This document shows positions 1 through 5,984 of a DNA stretch of 9,497 nucleotides, piece after piece. The notes beneath the pieces were generated by a model. It was given only the letters and a program-made list of their open reading frames with translations. It had not been told where the DNA came from and made no database searches. This DNA comes from Phycisphaerales bacterium. GTDB lineage: Bacteria > Planctomycetota > Phycisphaerae > Phycisphaerales > UBA1924. The translations under genes were made by a program, and so were the position numbers. The DNA lies in NCBI GenBank assembly GCA_020054055.1, contig JAGVLZ010000002.1:1-9497 (forward strand), read 5' to 3'. The stretch's first letter is position 1; every line of letters begins with the position of its first letter.

Positions 1-66
1 GTGGGATGCCCGAGCCTGCCGCTCGGCGCGCCGGTGGAGGTGGAGTTCTTGTTCGAGGTTGAATGA
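1..66 (+). CDS. C-terminal end of an unidentified protein (partial)
   Basis: Reading frame 1 is open from the left edge and ends at TGA 64-66, ten bases before the end of the convergent transaldolase gene. The visible tail reads PLGAPVEVEFLFEVE before the stop, an alternating hydrophobic/acidic strand-like pattern common at the ends of beta-rich domains. The tail is too short to name a family. It is supported only by the open frame, the GC-rich third positions and the tidy convergent arrangement, so it could be chance. Confidence 0.35.
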   Translation: MGCPSLPLGAPVEVEFLFEVE

Positions 67-76
67 TCCTTCCGCC

Positions 77-721
77 TTATCCAAACGCCTTTTTGTAATC
101 CGCGACAAACTTCTCCAGCCCCGAATCCGTCAGCGGGTGCTTCATCATCTGCTGGATCACGTTGAACGGCACCGTGCAGACATCCGCGCCGGCCAGGGCG
201 CAATCGACGATGTGCTTCGGATGCCGGATGCTCGCGGCGAGCAACTTCGTCTCGTAGCCGTAGTTGTCGTAGATCGCGCGGATCTTCCGGATGAGGTCCA
301 TGCCGTCCTCCGCGATGTCGTCCACGCGCCCGATGAAGGGGCTGACCAGGAACGCACCGGCCTTGGCGACGAGCAGCGCCTGCAAGGGCTGGAAGCAGAG
401 CGTCAGGTTCGTGCGGACCCCCTCATCCGTGAACGCCTTGCACGCCTTGACGCCGTCGACCGTGCAGGGCAACTTCACCACGATGTTGTCGGCGATCTTG
501 GCGCGCTCGCGCCCCTCTTTCATCATGCCGTCGAAGTCGATGGCGATCACCTCCGCCGAGACCGGCCCCTCGACGACCTCGCAGATCTGCGCGAGGCGCT
601 TGCCGTAGTCGGTCTTCTCCTTCGCGATGAGCGACGGGTTGGTCGTCACGCCGTCGAGCACCCCCATGTCGTTGGCCTGCTTGATCTCATCCAGATTCGC
701 GGTGTCGATGTACAGTTCCAT
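77..721 (-). CDS. tal: Transaldolase (TalC/MipB-like short form)
   Basis: A cytosolic pentose-phosphate-pathway enzyme that moves a dihydroxyacetone unit from sedoheptulose 7-phosphate to glyceraldehyde 3-phosphate. The 214-residue length fits the small TalC/fructose-6-phosphate aldolase subfamily. Family motifs seen are MELYIDTANL at the N-terminus, DGVTTNPSL (residues 23-31), the Schiff-base lysine K83 in VVKLPCT, and SPFIGRVDD (127-135). Glu57 (SAEVIA) and Phe129 (SPF) stand where fructose-6-phosphate aldolase has Gln and Tyr, so true transaldolase is favoured over aldolase. The start at 721 is chosen because AGGAGA lies 7 bases upstream. The frame continues to 826, but those 35 residues do not look like the family. 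A TACAAT hexamer on the minus strand (776-781) could be a -10 box, but no good -35 is seen. The kinase gene ends 114 bases upstream. Confidence 0.95.
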   Translation of the reverse strand: MELYIDTANLDEIKQANDMGVLDGVTTNPSLIAKEKTDYGKRLAQICEVVEGPVSAEVIAIDFDGMMKEGRERAKIADNIVVKLPCTVDGVKACKAFTDEGVRTNLTLCFQPLQALLVAKAGAFLVSPFIGRVDDIAEDGMDLIRKIRAIYDNYGYETKLLAASIRHPKHIVDCALAGADVCTVPFNVIQQMMKHPLTDSGLEKFVADYKKAFG

Positions 722-794
722 GGCGGGGTCTCCTGTAGGGACGGGTGCGTCCAACGGGTCGTATCGGTCGGTTGGATTGTAGAGATCGGGGGCG

Positions 795-822
795 AACCGC
801 ACGGATTGCCGAATCGGCGGTT
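795..822 (-). other. Stem-loop between kinase and transaldolase genes
   Basis: AACCGC (795-800) pairs with GCGGTT (817-822). Inside it GATT (804-807) pairs with AATC (812-815) around a GCCG loop. It starts 13 bases past the kinase stop codon in the direction of transcription. No T-run follows, so it is not a classical intrinsic terminator. It may protect a 3' end or mark an operon break. Confidence 0.4.
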
Positions 823-835
823 CCAAAGCGGGTTA

Positions 836-2356
836 TCACCTCGACAGCATCATCATCAGCACGATGATCGTCGTGATGAACGAGTAGCAGAGCGCCCCGA
901 TCGCGATGTAGATCATCATCGGGTTCGTCCGCGTCCGCACGGGCTGCGAACGATCCTCCGGGATCGACGCGGGGAGCGCCGCCGACGTCTTGAGCGCTTC
1001 CAGAACCGCCGACGCCGGCGCCTCTTTGTGCGCGATCGGCGGGGGCTCGCGGCGCCGTACCGCGCGCAGGTCGATCAGCAACTCCTGGCAGTTCTTGTAC
1101 CGGTCCTTGCGGCTCTTGGCCATCATCCGCTCGACCACCTCGCTGATCCCCGCGCTCAGCTTGGGGTTCGCGTGGTCCGGCGGGATCAGCGGCGCCTTCA
1201 GGTGCTTCTGCATCACCTCGCCCGGGTTCTTCCCATTGAATGGGACGCTCCCCGTGATCATGTGATAGACCGTCGAGCCGAGCGAATAGATGTCGGCCTG
1301 CGGCCCGATGTTGACCTCACCACGGATCTGCTCGGGCGAGATGTAGTAGGGCGTGCCGTAGGCCTTGCCGGCTTCCGCTTCGGCGGCTTCCTTGTCGCCG
1401 ATCGCGCGCGCAAGGCCCAGGTCGGCGACCTTCACCACACCCTGCGGCGTGAACATGATGTTCTTGGGCTTCACATCGCGGTGGATCAGACCCTTCTGGT
1501 GGGCGTGGTCCAGCGCCTCGGCGACGCTGATGGCGATGTCGAGCGCTTCCTGCTCGTTGAACCGCTTGTTGGCGACGATCAGGTCGTGGACGGTCTGCCC
1601 CTCCACATACTCCATCACGAAGTAGTGGAACTCGCCGGCCTGGCCGACGTCGAATGCCTGCACGATGTTGGGGTGATTCAACTGGGCCGCGGCCCGTCCC
1701 TCGGCGTAAAAACGCTCGATGAACTGCGGGTTGCTCGAGAACTTCCGCGGCAGGATCTTGATCGCGACCATCCGGTCGAGGCTCAACTGCTTGGCCTTGA
1801 AGACGGTGGCCATCGCCCCCGCGCCGAGTTTTTCCAGGACCTTGTAGCCGGGGATGGTGGAGCCGGAACGCTCCTGCTCGACCATCGACCGCAGGCGTGC
1901 CAGTTGTCGCTCGGTCACGAGCCGCTCTTCGACGAGCGCCTGGGCGAATGATCGCTGGTTGGCCTCGTCGGCCTTGCGCTTGCGGATGGCATCGACCTCG
2001 TCCCGCGTCGCGAGCCCCTGTTCGACGACGAGCCGGCCGACGATGCTGTCGATCATTGACCCGCCGCTGGAGCCGCCGGATTTTTCTTCTGCTTTGGTCG
2101 GCTTGCCGGTGACGATCTCGGCGGTGTCGCCGGACTGTCTTTTTCCACCCGCTCCCGGGACGGCCGAGGCCGCGGAGGCGGAGTCACCGGGCAGGGGAAG
2201 GCGCGACTCTTCGCTCTGCGAAGCGCCGTTCCAGCCCGGCCGCGATGGGGAAGGTGTTTCGCTCACTGCGCCCAGTGGCAAACTAGACCCACCGCTCCCC
2301 CCTGTCAACGCAGTGGACCCGGAGGAAGTCGAAGGTTGGCTTCGGAGTGTGCTCAT
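836..2356 (-). CDS. Tail-anchored Ser/Thr protein kinase (PknB-type) with N-terminal helical-repeat domain
   Basis: A 506-residue eukaryotic-type kinase. Residues 1-100 are Ser/Gly/Pro-rich and probably disordered. Residues 101-162 hold two copies of a GRLVVEQGL-ATRDEV / ALVEERL-VTERQL pattern, resembling the N-terminal domain of GspE/MshE-like ATPases. The kinase domain spans about 170-430: glycine loop GAGAMATV (178-185), VAIK lysine K200, HRDVKPKN with D294, DLG (312-314) in place of DFG, and GTPYYISPE (334-342). A proline-rich linker leads to one hydrophobic segment (about 481-503) and ends in SR, so the kinase domain should face the cytoplasm from a C-terminal anchor. No PASTA or other extracellular sensor is present. 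The frame is open to a TTG at 2488. ATG 2356 is preferred because upstream residues look non-coding, but no clear ribosome site is seen. ATG 2056 is also possible, since the conserved part begins there. Confidence 0.9.
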   Translation of the reverse strand: MSTLRSQPSTSSGSTALTGGSGGSSLPLGAVSETPSPSRPGWNGASQSEESRLPLPGDSASAASAVPGAGGKRQSGDTAEIVTGKPTKAEEKSGGSSGGSMIDSIVGRLVVEQGLATRDEVDAIRKRKADEANQRSFAQALVEERLVTERQLARLRSMVEQERSGSTIPGYKVLEKLGAGAMATVFKAKQLSLDRMVAIKILPRKFSSNPQFIERFYAEGRAAAQLNHPNIVQAFDVGQAGEFHYFVMEYVEGQTVHDLIVANKRFNEQEALDIAISVAEALDHAHQKGLIHRDVKPKNIMFTPQGVVKVADLGLARAIGDKEAAEAEAGKAYGTPYYISPEQIRGEVNIGPQADIYSLGSTVYHMITGSVPFNGKNPGEVMQKHLKAPLIPPDHANPKLSAGISEVVERMMAKSRKDRYKNCQELLIDLRAVRRREPPPIAHKEAPASAVLEALKTSAALPASIPEDRSQPVRTRTNPMMIYIAIGALCYSFITTIIVLMMMLSR

Positions 2357-2595
2357 GTGCCGAACGCTGCGGAAAGGCAGCAGCGGACAACCGGCCGGCG
2401 AGCGATCGCCTGTCCTTTCTGGGCCGCCGTTTCTCGGGGGGCCAGCAGTCCTTTCGCGGGGAGCGCCGAGGCAGTTCCAACGCATCAAGTCAAATGCGCT
2501 TCAATCTCTCTCGAACGCCCGAAAACCCCTGTGTGAAAATGGGTTATGCGCCGCCGGAGACCGGATTTGGTTGATCCACGCCAGCCGAACCAGGG

Positions 2596-2689
2596 TCATC
2601 CCACCCCATCTTTGCTCGCGATATACTGGATCAGGTCCACGCACCGCGCGGCGTACCCCGCCTCGTTGTCATACTACGACACGATCATG
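2596..2689 (-). pseudogene. Displaced 3'-end fragment of a GAPDH gene
   Basis: This block matches the last 31 codons of the intact GAPDH gene (4774-4867) at 83 of 94 positions by hand alignment, including 47 identical bases (2624-2670 against 4802-4848). Similarity starts exactly at the stop codon and fades after 2689. Translated on the minus strand it gives the GAPDH C-terminal motif YDNEAGYAARCVDLIQYIA, but the invariant Trp codon is TAG (2674-2676) and no start or upstream GAPDH sequence exists. Of the codons that differ, four are synonymous (Asp343, Lys342, Tyr338, Tyr322), four are missense (R346G, G341S, V318I, K317M) and one is the nonsense change. Most differences are A/T here where the intact gene has G/C, as expected of unselected decay. 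Confidence 0.9.
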
Positions 2690-2728
2690 TCCGAGAGGCG
2701 GTACGCCGACGAAAAACAATATGCCGGG

Positions 2729-3493
2729 CTATCGGAAATCGCGTCCGCGCACGCCGAGCGGGGTGTCCGAATATATCCTCGGCGGATATGTATCGATGCG
2801 GTTCTGGACGGGAGCAGTGGCCTCCGAGTCCAAGCGCCCCGACGCCGACCCGTCCGCCATCAGCACCCCACGCTTGAAGAGAGCACGGTTCGCCGCACCA
2901 AGGTACGCCCGATCCTTGTCGAACATGAGCACCTTCGAGGATGGATACGAAACACTCACGTTGCGGATGGGCTCGATGAGTTCTTCCGCGGGGCCGGGCT
3001 CTCCGGCGCTCCAGGTGTCGGGCGAGGCGAAGAAGGAGCATGAGTAGGAATAGGAAACGTTCGACCAACCACCCCAAGAGGTTCCCTCGGGGCTCTCATA
3101 GCCCACGTTCAGCCAGGACCGAAAATGCTCGCGCCACGGCGCGACTTCATGCATCTTGGCGGGCCACAAGGACGAGAGCGCCCATACATTGCCAACATGA
3201 GCAAGGAGCACAGGAGGCTCGGGCGGCGGAGAGACGAGAAACCACACGCTTGTGTCGGCCCCGTGATACGGATACACGCCGTCATAGCGCGTCGTATAAA
3301 GTTCGACCACAACGCCGATCCCCCGAAGATTCGACAGCGCAACCGCAGCGCCGGCGGACTGTCGAGCCCCGAGGAGTCCCGGAGCGCTGAGCCCGAGCAG
3401 AACCGCGATCACCGCGATCACCACCAACAGTTCGACGAGCGTGAACGCGCTCCGAGCCGCGGCGGGCCGTTCATCGTTCCATGCCGACTTCAC
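2729..3493 (-). CDS. Prepilin-type N-terminal cleavage/methylation domain protein
   Basis: A 254-residue type II secretion or type IV pilus-like pseudopilin. The short basic leader ends at Ala16, followed by FTLVELLVV (17-25), with the conserved Glu at mature position 5 and a hydrophobic helix to about residue 43. A prepilin peptidase would cleave between Ala16 and Phe17; the usual -1 residue is Gly. The C-terminal half has the layout of planctomycete H-X-DG-type pseudopilins, with VLMFDKDRAY (188-197) and GVLMADGSASG (209-219). GTG 3493 is chosen because AAAGGAG (3505-3511) lies 11 bases upstream and no in-frame ATG precedes the leader; the frame stays open to 3700. It is last in a three-gene operon and starts 19 bases after the preceding stop. 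Its job, whether minor pilin, secretion pseudopilus or surface protein, is unknown. Confidence 0.88.
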   Translation of the reverse strand: MKSAWNDERPAAARSAFTLVELLVVIAVIAVLLGLSAPGLLGARQSAGAAVALSNLRGIGVVVELYTTRYDGVYPYHGADTSVWFLVSPPPEPPVLLAHVGNVWALSSLWPAKMHEVAPWREHFRSWLNVGYESPEGTSWGGWSNVSYSYSCSFFASPDTWSAGEPGPAEELIEPIRNVSVSYPSSKVLMFDKDRAYLGAANRALFKRGVLMADGSASGRLDSEATAPVQNRIDTYPPRIYSDTPLGVRGRDFR

Positions 3494-3512
3494 GGTCGCG
3501 TTCGCTCCTTTC

Positions 3513-4301
3513 CTAAAGCCAAGGGACGGGGGAGGCCCGCGACGAAGCGCTCGGGTCCTCGACCGCGACCTGCCACGGAAGCCAACGCGGGTCAGAGGGA
3601 GTCCATACACAAACCAGGCTGAGAAATACCCGACGCTGCTCCTCACCATGGAGGAGTGCCTCAACAGGCACCCGAACCTCATACGCATCAACGACGGCAA
3701 GGGATCCCAGCAGCGGTTCGTCCCCCGTCTTGGAGTATTTTCCCTTCAAGTCCGTCCGTGCGCCCCGCACACCACCACGCGGCATCGGTATCATGCGACC
3801 GTCTTTGTAGCGAACACGAATCTCGACGCTCGCTTCGTCCAAGGCGAGAACCCTGAACCGTTGAAGAGAAACTTCCAGATCCTCGGCGCTGCGGGGAGTG
3901 AACTCATACCCGGCGGACGCGGGATCCCGCCCCGTCAAGTCGGCGACATACCCCCGGTACGCCTCGAAGTCCGCCTGAATGTGAAGTCTGATCCAACGAC
4001 GCGCCAGCGCGACCAACTCATCGATCCTGGGGTCGTCAAGCCGATCCTCTCCTTCCAAAGTGGCGACGGAGGATCGAACCGATTCAGCGAACCGTTCGCA
4101 CACGAGCGCCAAATCCGACGCGGGAACCACCGAGGGGCGCGACGCCTCAAGAGCGGACTGACCCTTCGGTTCAGGAAGGGGGCTTGACCGCTGAGCCGCA
4201 GTGGTTGGCACCCACCAAGGCCTGAACATGAACACGCAAAACAGGACAGCACCTGCAGCAAGAGCAACAGCGATCCAGACTCTCGCCCGCCTCTGATTCA
4301 T
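3513..4301 (-). CDS. Membrane-anchored protein of unknown function
   Basis: A 262-residue protein that I do not recognise. The N-terminus is MNQRRARVW followed by a hydrophobic segment (about 8-26), which reads as an uncleaved signal anchor with the rest outside the cytoplasm. A Ser/Pro-rich linker (about 33-60) leads to a helical stretch around VALARRWIRLHIQADFEAY and then a strand-rich part containing two VRV/IRV segments. The layout recalls NTF2-like folds, but this is only an impression. ATG 4301 is favoured by GAGGTG just upstream; the frame continues to 4358 but would then overlap the previous gene's end. It is the middle gene of the operon, 41 bases after the small cysteine protein and 19 before the pseudopilin. 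It may be a periplasmic partner of that pseudopilin. Confidence 0.75.
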   Translation of the reverse strand: MNQRRARVWIAVALAAGAVLFCVFMFRPWWVPTTAAQRSSPLPEPKGQSALEASRPSVVPASDLALVCERFAESVRSSVATLEGEDRLDDPRIDELVALARRWIRLHIQADFEAYRGYVADLTGRDPASAGYEFTPRSAEDLEVSLQRFRVLALDEASVEIRVRYKDGRMIPMPRGGVRGARTDLKGKYSKTGDEPLLGSLAVVDAYEVRVPVEALLHGEEQRRVFLSLVCVWTPSDPRWLPWQVAVEDPSASSRASPVPWL

Positions 4302-4342
4302 CCGCACCTCGAAAGACGAGTCGCCGAGTTCGGCCCGGATCG

Positions 4343-4573
4343 CTAGTTGTCGATGCACAACAGAACAACATGGCCACTTTGGCTAAAGGCATCGCACGTT
4401 TGTTTGTTCGTACACACCCATGTGTAGGTTACGCCATCGATATCGGCCGAACAAAAATTAAACAACCACCATGGGAACGGAATATCAAAGCCGAAGGATG
4501 TGGGTGACATCGTCACCGCTCCGAGGAGACCCCCGGCGATGACGGCGAAGGCAGGTAGAATGCGGTTCTTCAC
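4343..4573 (-). CDS. Small secreted four-cysteine protein, first gene of operon
   Basis: A 76-residue protein of no recognised family. Residues 1-28 form a signal peptide: basic KNR, hydrophobic ILPAFAVIAGGLLGAV, then a polar SPTSFG region where cleavage is likely. The mature part of about 48 residues starts near FDIPFPWWLF and has four cysteines (41, 54, 60, 73), enough for two disulfides outside the cytoplasm. GTG 4573 is chosen because AAAGGAG (4582-4588) lies 8 bases upstream. The TTG two codons earlier would be too close to it. Codons are more A/T-rich than in the flanking housekeeping genes. Being first behind the homopolymer promoter, its expression would be the most directly affected by tract length. 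Confidence 0.72.
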   Translation of the reverse strand: MKNRILPAFAVIAGGLLGAVTMSPTSFGFDIPFPWWLFNFCSADIDGVTYTWVCTNKQTCDAFSQSGHVVLLCIDN

Positions 4574-4596
4574 GAGCAAATCTCCTTTCTGACCGA

Positions 4597-4626
4597 AACA
4601 TACATCATGGGGGGGGGGGGTGGCAA
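4597..4626 (-). promoter_or_regulatory. Predicted operon promoter with homopolymer spacer
   Basis: On the minus strand TTGCCA (4621-4626, five of six to TTGACA) and TATGTT (4597-4602, four of six to TATAAT) are separated by 18 bases. Twelve of those are a C run and six are ATGATG. Transcription would begin near 4590, leaving a leader of about 17 bases that contains the AAAGGAG site and leads straight to GTG 4573. Every part fits in place, but the -10 is weak and no data confirm it. Confidence 0.5.
4609..4620. repeat. G12 homopolymer tract (C12 on coding strand)
   Basis: Twelve consecutive G on the plus strand, the longest mononucleotide run I noticed in the window. It fills two thirds of the predicted -35/-10 spacer of the three-gene operon. 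Such tracts slip during replication, so length is likely to vary between cells or sequencing reads. Confidence 0.95.
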
Positions 4627-4773
4627 GTAAAATCTCCGATTATTTTGAATAACTCAAACAAATTATGGAGTGAACTCGCGCGCTGCCCACGCGTAGCGAG
4701 TGCCGCTCCCGCACGTCATAATCACACAATCCCTGTAATGACATGGGCTTGTGCTCGACCGATCCCGCAATAA

Positions 4774-4867
4774 TCACCTCACCCCGTCCTTCCCCGCGAT
4801 GTACTGGATCAGGTCCACGCACCGCGCGGCGTACCCCGCCTCGTTGTCGTACCACGACACGACCTTG
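4774..4867. repeat. Direct repeat, intact copy (GAPDH 3' end)
   Basis: Intact member of the 94-base direct repeat whose decayed member is at 2596-2689; the two start points are 2178 bases apart. The 47-base identical core is 4802-4848. Sequence past the stop codon on the two sides shows no similarity. Confidence 0.9.
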
Positions 4868-5814
4868 AAGAACCGCTTGTTCAGTTCGATCGCGGCCTTG
4901 GCGTCGTAGATGCTCGATCGGCGGTCGCCGATGAAATCGCTCGACACGACTTCCTCTTCGGTGTAACCGAGCACCCCCTTCATCGAACCGGCGGCAGCGG
5001 CCTTCATCGCCGCGCCGATCTCCGCGATGCTCGTGTCTTTGCCGGTTCGGAAGGTGAGGTCCACCGCCGAGACGTCGGCCGTGGGGACGCGGAAGGCCAT
5101 GCCCGTCAGTTTGCCCTTGAGTTCGGGGATGCAGAGGCTCACGGCTTTCGCGGCCCCGGTGCTGGCGGGGATGATGTTCTGATAGGCGTTGCGCCCGCCG
5201 CGCCAGTCCTTTTTCGATGGCCCGTCCTGCGTGGGCTGCGTCGCCGTCGCCGCGTGGATCGTCGTCATGAGCCCTTCTTCAAGGCCGAAGTTGTCCTGGA
5301 TCACCTTGGCAATCGGCGCCAGGCAGTTGGTGGTGCATGAAGCGTTCGAGACGACGGCGTGCTTGGAGCCGTCGAACGTCTCATGGTTCACCCCCATGCA
5401 GAGCGTGGGCACCTGCGCCGGCTCGCTCTTGGTCGGCGCGGAGATCACGACGCGCTTGGCCCCCGCCTGAACGTGCAGGTTCGCCTTCTCGAACTCGGTG
5501 AAGAGGCCGGTGGATTCGAGGACGTAGTGAACGCCGAGGTCTTTCCACGGCAGTTTGACGGGGTCCCTCTCGGCCATGGTCTTGGTGGTCTTGCCGTTGA
5601 CGGTGAACGAGGTTTCGGTCGCGGAGACCTCCGCGTCCTTCCCGCCGACGCGGAAGCGCCCATGCATCGTGTCGTACTTCAGGAGGTACGCGAGGTTGTC
5701 GGCAGGGACGAGGTCATTGACCGCGACGATCTCCAGCCCCGGGTTTTCCGACGCGATGCGGCAGACCAGACGACCGATTCGGCCGAAGCCGTTGATTCCG
5801 ATGCGGATTGCCAT
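4774..5814 (-). CDS. gap: Glyceraldehyde-3-phosphate dehydrogenase, type I, NAD-dependent
   Basis: A cytosolic glycolytic enzyme that oxidises and phosphorylates glyceraldehyde 3-phosphate to 1,3-bisphosphoglycerate. The 346-residue length is close to the family norm. The NAD-binding Rossmann motif is INGFGRIGR (7-15), with Asp34 (AVNDL) favouring NAD over NADP. The catalytic cysteine is C160 in SNASCTTNCLAP and the catalytic base is H187 in TTIHAAT. DGPSKKDWRGGR (197-208) and SWYDNEAGYAARCVDLI (320-336) follow. Ala188-Ala189 stands where many homologues have Ala-Tyr or Ser-Tyr. ATG 5814 is chosen because GGAG lies 8 bases upstream and the NAD motif begins at residue 7; the extra 53 residues to 5973 are not GAPDH-like. 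The gene is divergent from the second prepilin gene. Its last 31 codons are duplicated at 2596-2689. Confidence 0.97.
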   Translation of the reverse strand: MAIRIGINGFGRIGRLVCRIASENPGLEIVAVNDLVPADNLAYLLKYDTMHGRFRVGGKDAEVSATETSFTVNGKTTKTMAERDPVKLPWKDLGVHYVLESTGLFTEFEKANLHVQAGAKRVVISAPTKSEPAQVPTLCMGVNHETFDGSKHAVVSNASCTTNCLAPIAKVIQDNFGLEEGLMTTIHAATATQPTQDGPSKKDWRGGRNAYQNIIPASTGAAKAVSLCIPELKGKLTGMAFRVPTADVSAVDLTFRTGKDTSIAEIGAAMKAAAAGSMKGVLGYTEEEVVSSDFIGDRRSSIYDAKAAIELNKRFFKVVSWYDNEAGYAARCVDLIQYIAGKDGVR

Positions 5815-5940
5815 TGAAAGTGCTCCATTGCCGAAGATTCTGCGGCCACTGCCGATGATATCCGATTGTTCGTACGACACCCGCCCCCGGATATTCGCGA
5901 TTCCGATCGCAAGTGTAACGCCCTTGGGGCCGCGAAACGC

Positions 5941-5969
5941 TTGACGGATCGTCGATTGATCGCAATGAT
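5941..5969 (+). promoter_or_regulatory. Predicted promoter of the second prepilin gene, possibly leaderless
   Basis: TTGACG (5941-5946, five of six to consensus) and AATGAT (5964-5969, four of six) are 17 bases apart. Position +1 would fall at about 5976, the A of the first ATG of the gene. No ribosome-binding site precedes ATG 5976 or ATG 5991, which agrees with a leaderless or 15-base-leader transcript. Confidence 0.45.
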
Positions 5970-5984
5970 GCAATCATGTTGCAT
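5968..5984. repeat. Inverted repeat around the start codon at 5976
   Basis: ATGCAA (5968-5973) and TTGCAT (5979-5984) are perfect 6-base arms around TCATG, which holds the start codon. It overlaps the predicted -10 box and +1 site, so it could be an operator. If transcription starts upstream, it could be an RNA hairpin with the start codon in its loop. Short dyads also occur by chance. Confidence 0.4.

Larger units (their letters stand above)
2690..4773 (-). mobile_element. Candidate inserted cassette between two GAPDH 3' ends
   Basis: The three-gene operon lies between the intact GAPDH gene and a dead copy of that gene's 3' end, both in the same orientation. This is the pattern left by insertion into a gene's 3' end with restoration of the gene by a copy carried on the incoming DNA. 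Bases 4340-4680 are visibly richer in A/T than the flanks. No integrase, transposase or terminal inverted repeat is visible, so the boundaries are set only by the direct repeats. Decay of a tandem GAPDH copy is an alternative. Confidence 0.3.

Noticed and set aside
795..822. Rho-independent terminator after the kinase gene
   Set aside because: The stem is interrupted and is followed by a C-rich stretch and not by a T-run; kept only as a stem-loop.
59..1951. Long plus-strand open frame of 630 codons
   Set aside because: It is antisense to the transaldolase and kinase genes. Its product is Arg/Asp/His/Leu-rich without any domain, as expected from the reverse of a GC-rich gene.
2596..2689. Small functional GAPDH-like peptide
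   Set aside because: The frame has an in-frame TAG, no start codon and no ribosome site; it is a relic.
1854..3047. Plus-strand open frame of 397 codons spanning kinase N-terminus, GAPDH fragment and pseudopilin
   Set aside because: It crosses three unrelated minus-strand features and has a low-complexity Ser/Arg/Pro product; a GC-rich shadow.
2690..4773. Classical transposon or IS element
   Set aside because: No transposase, terminal inverted repeats or short target duplication are seen; only the GAPDH direct repeat marks the edges.
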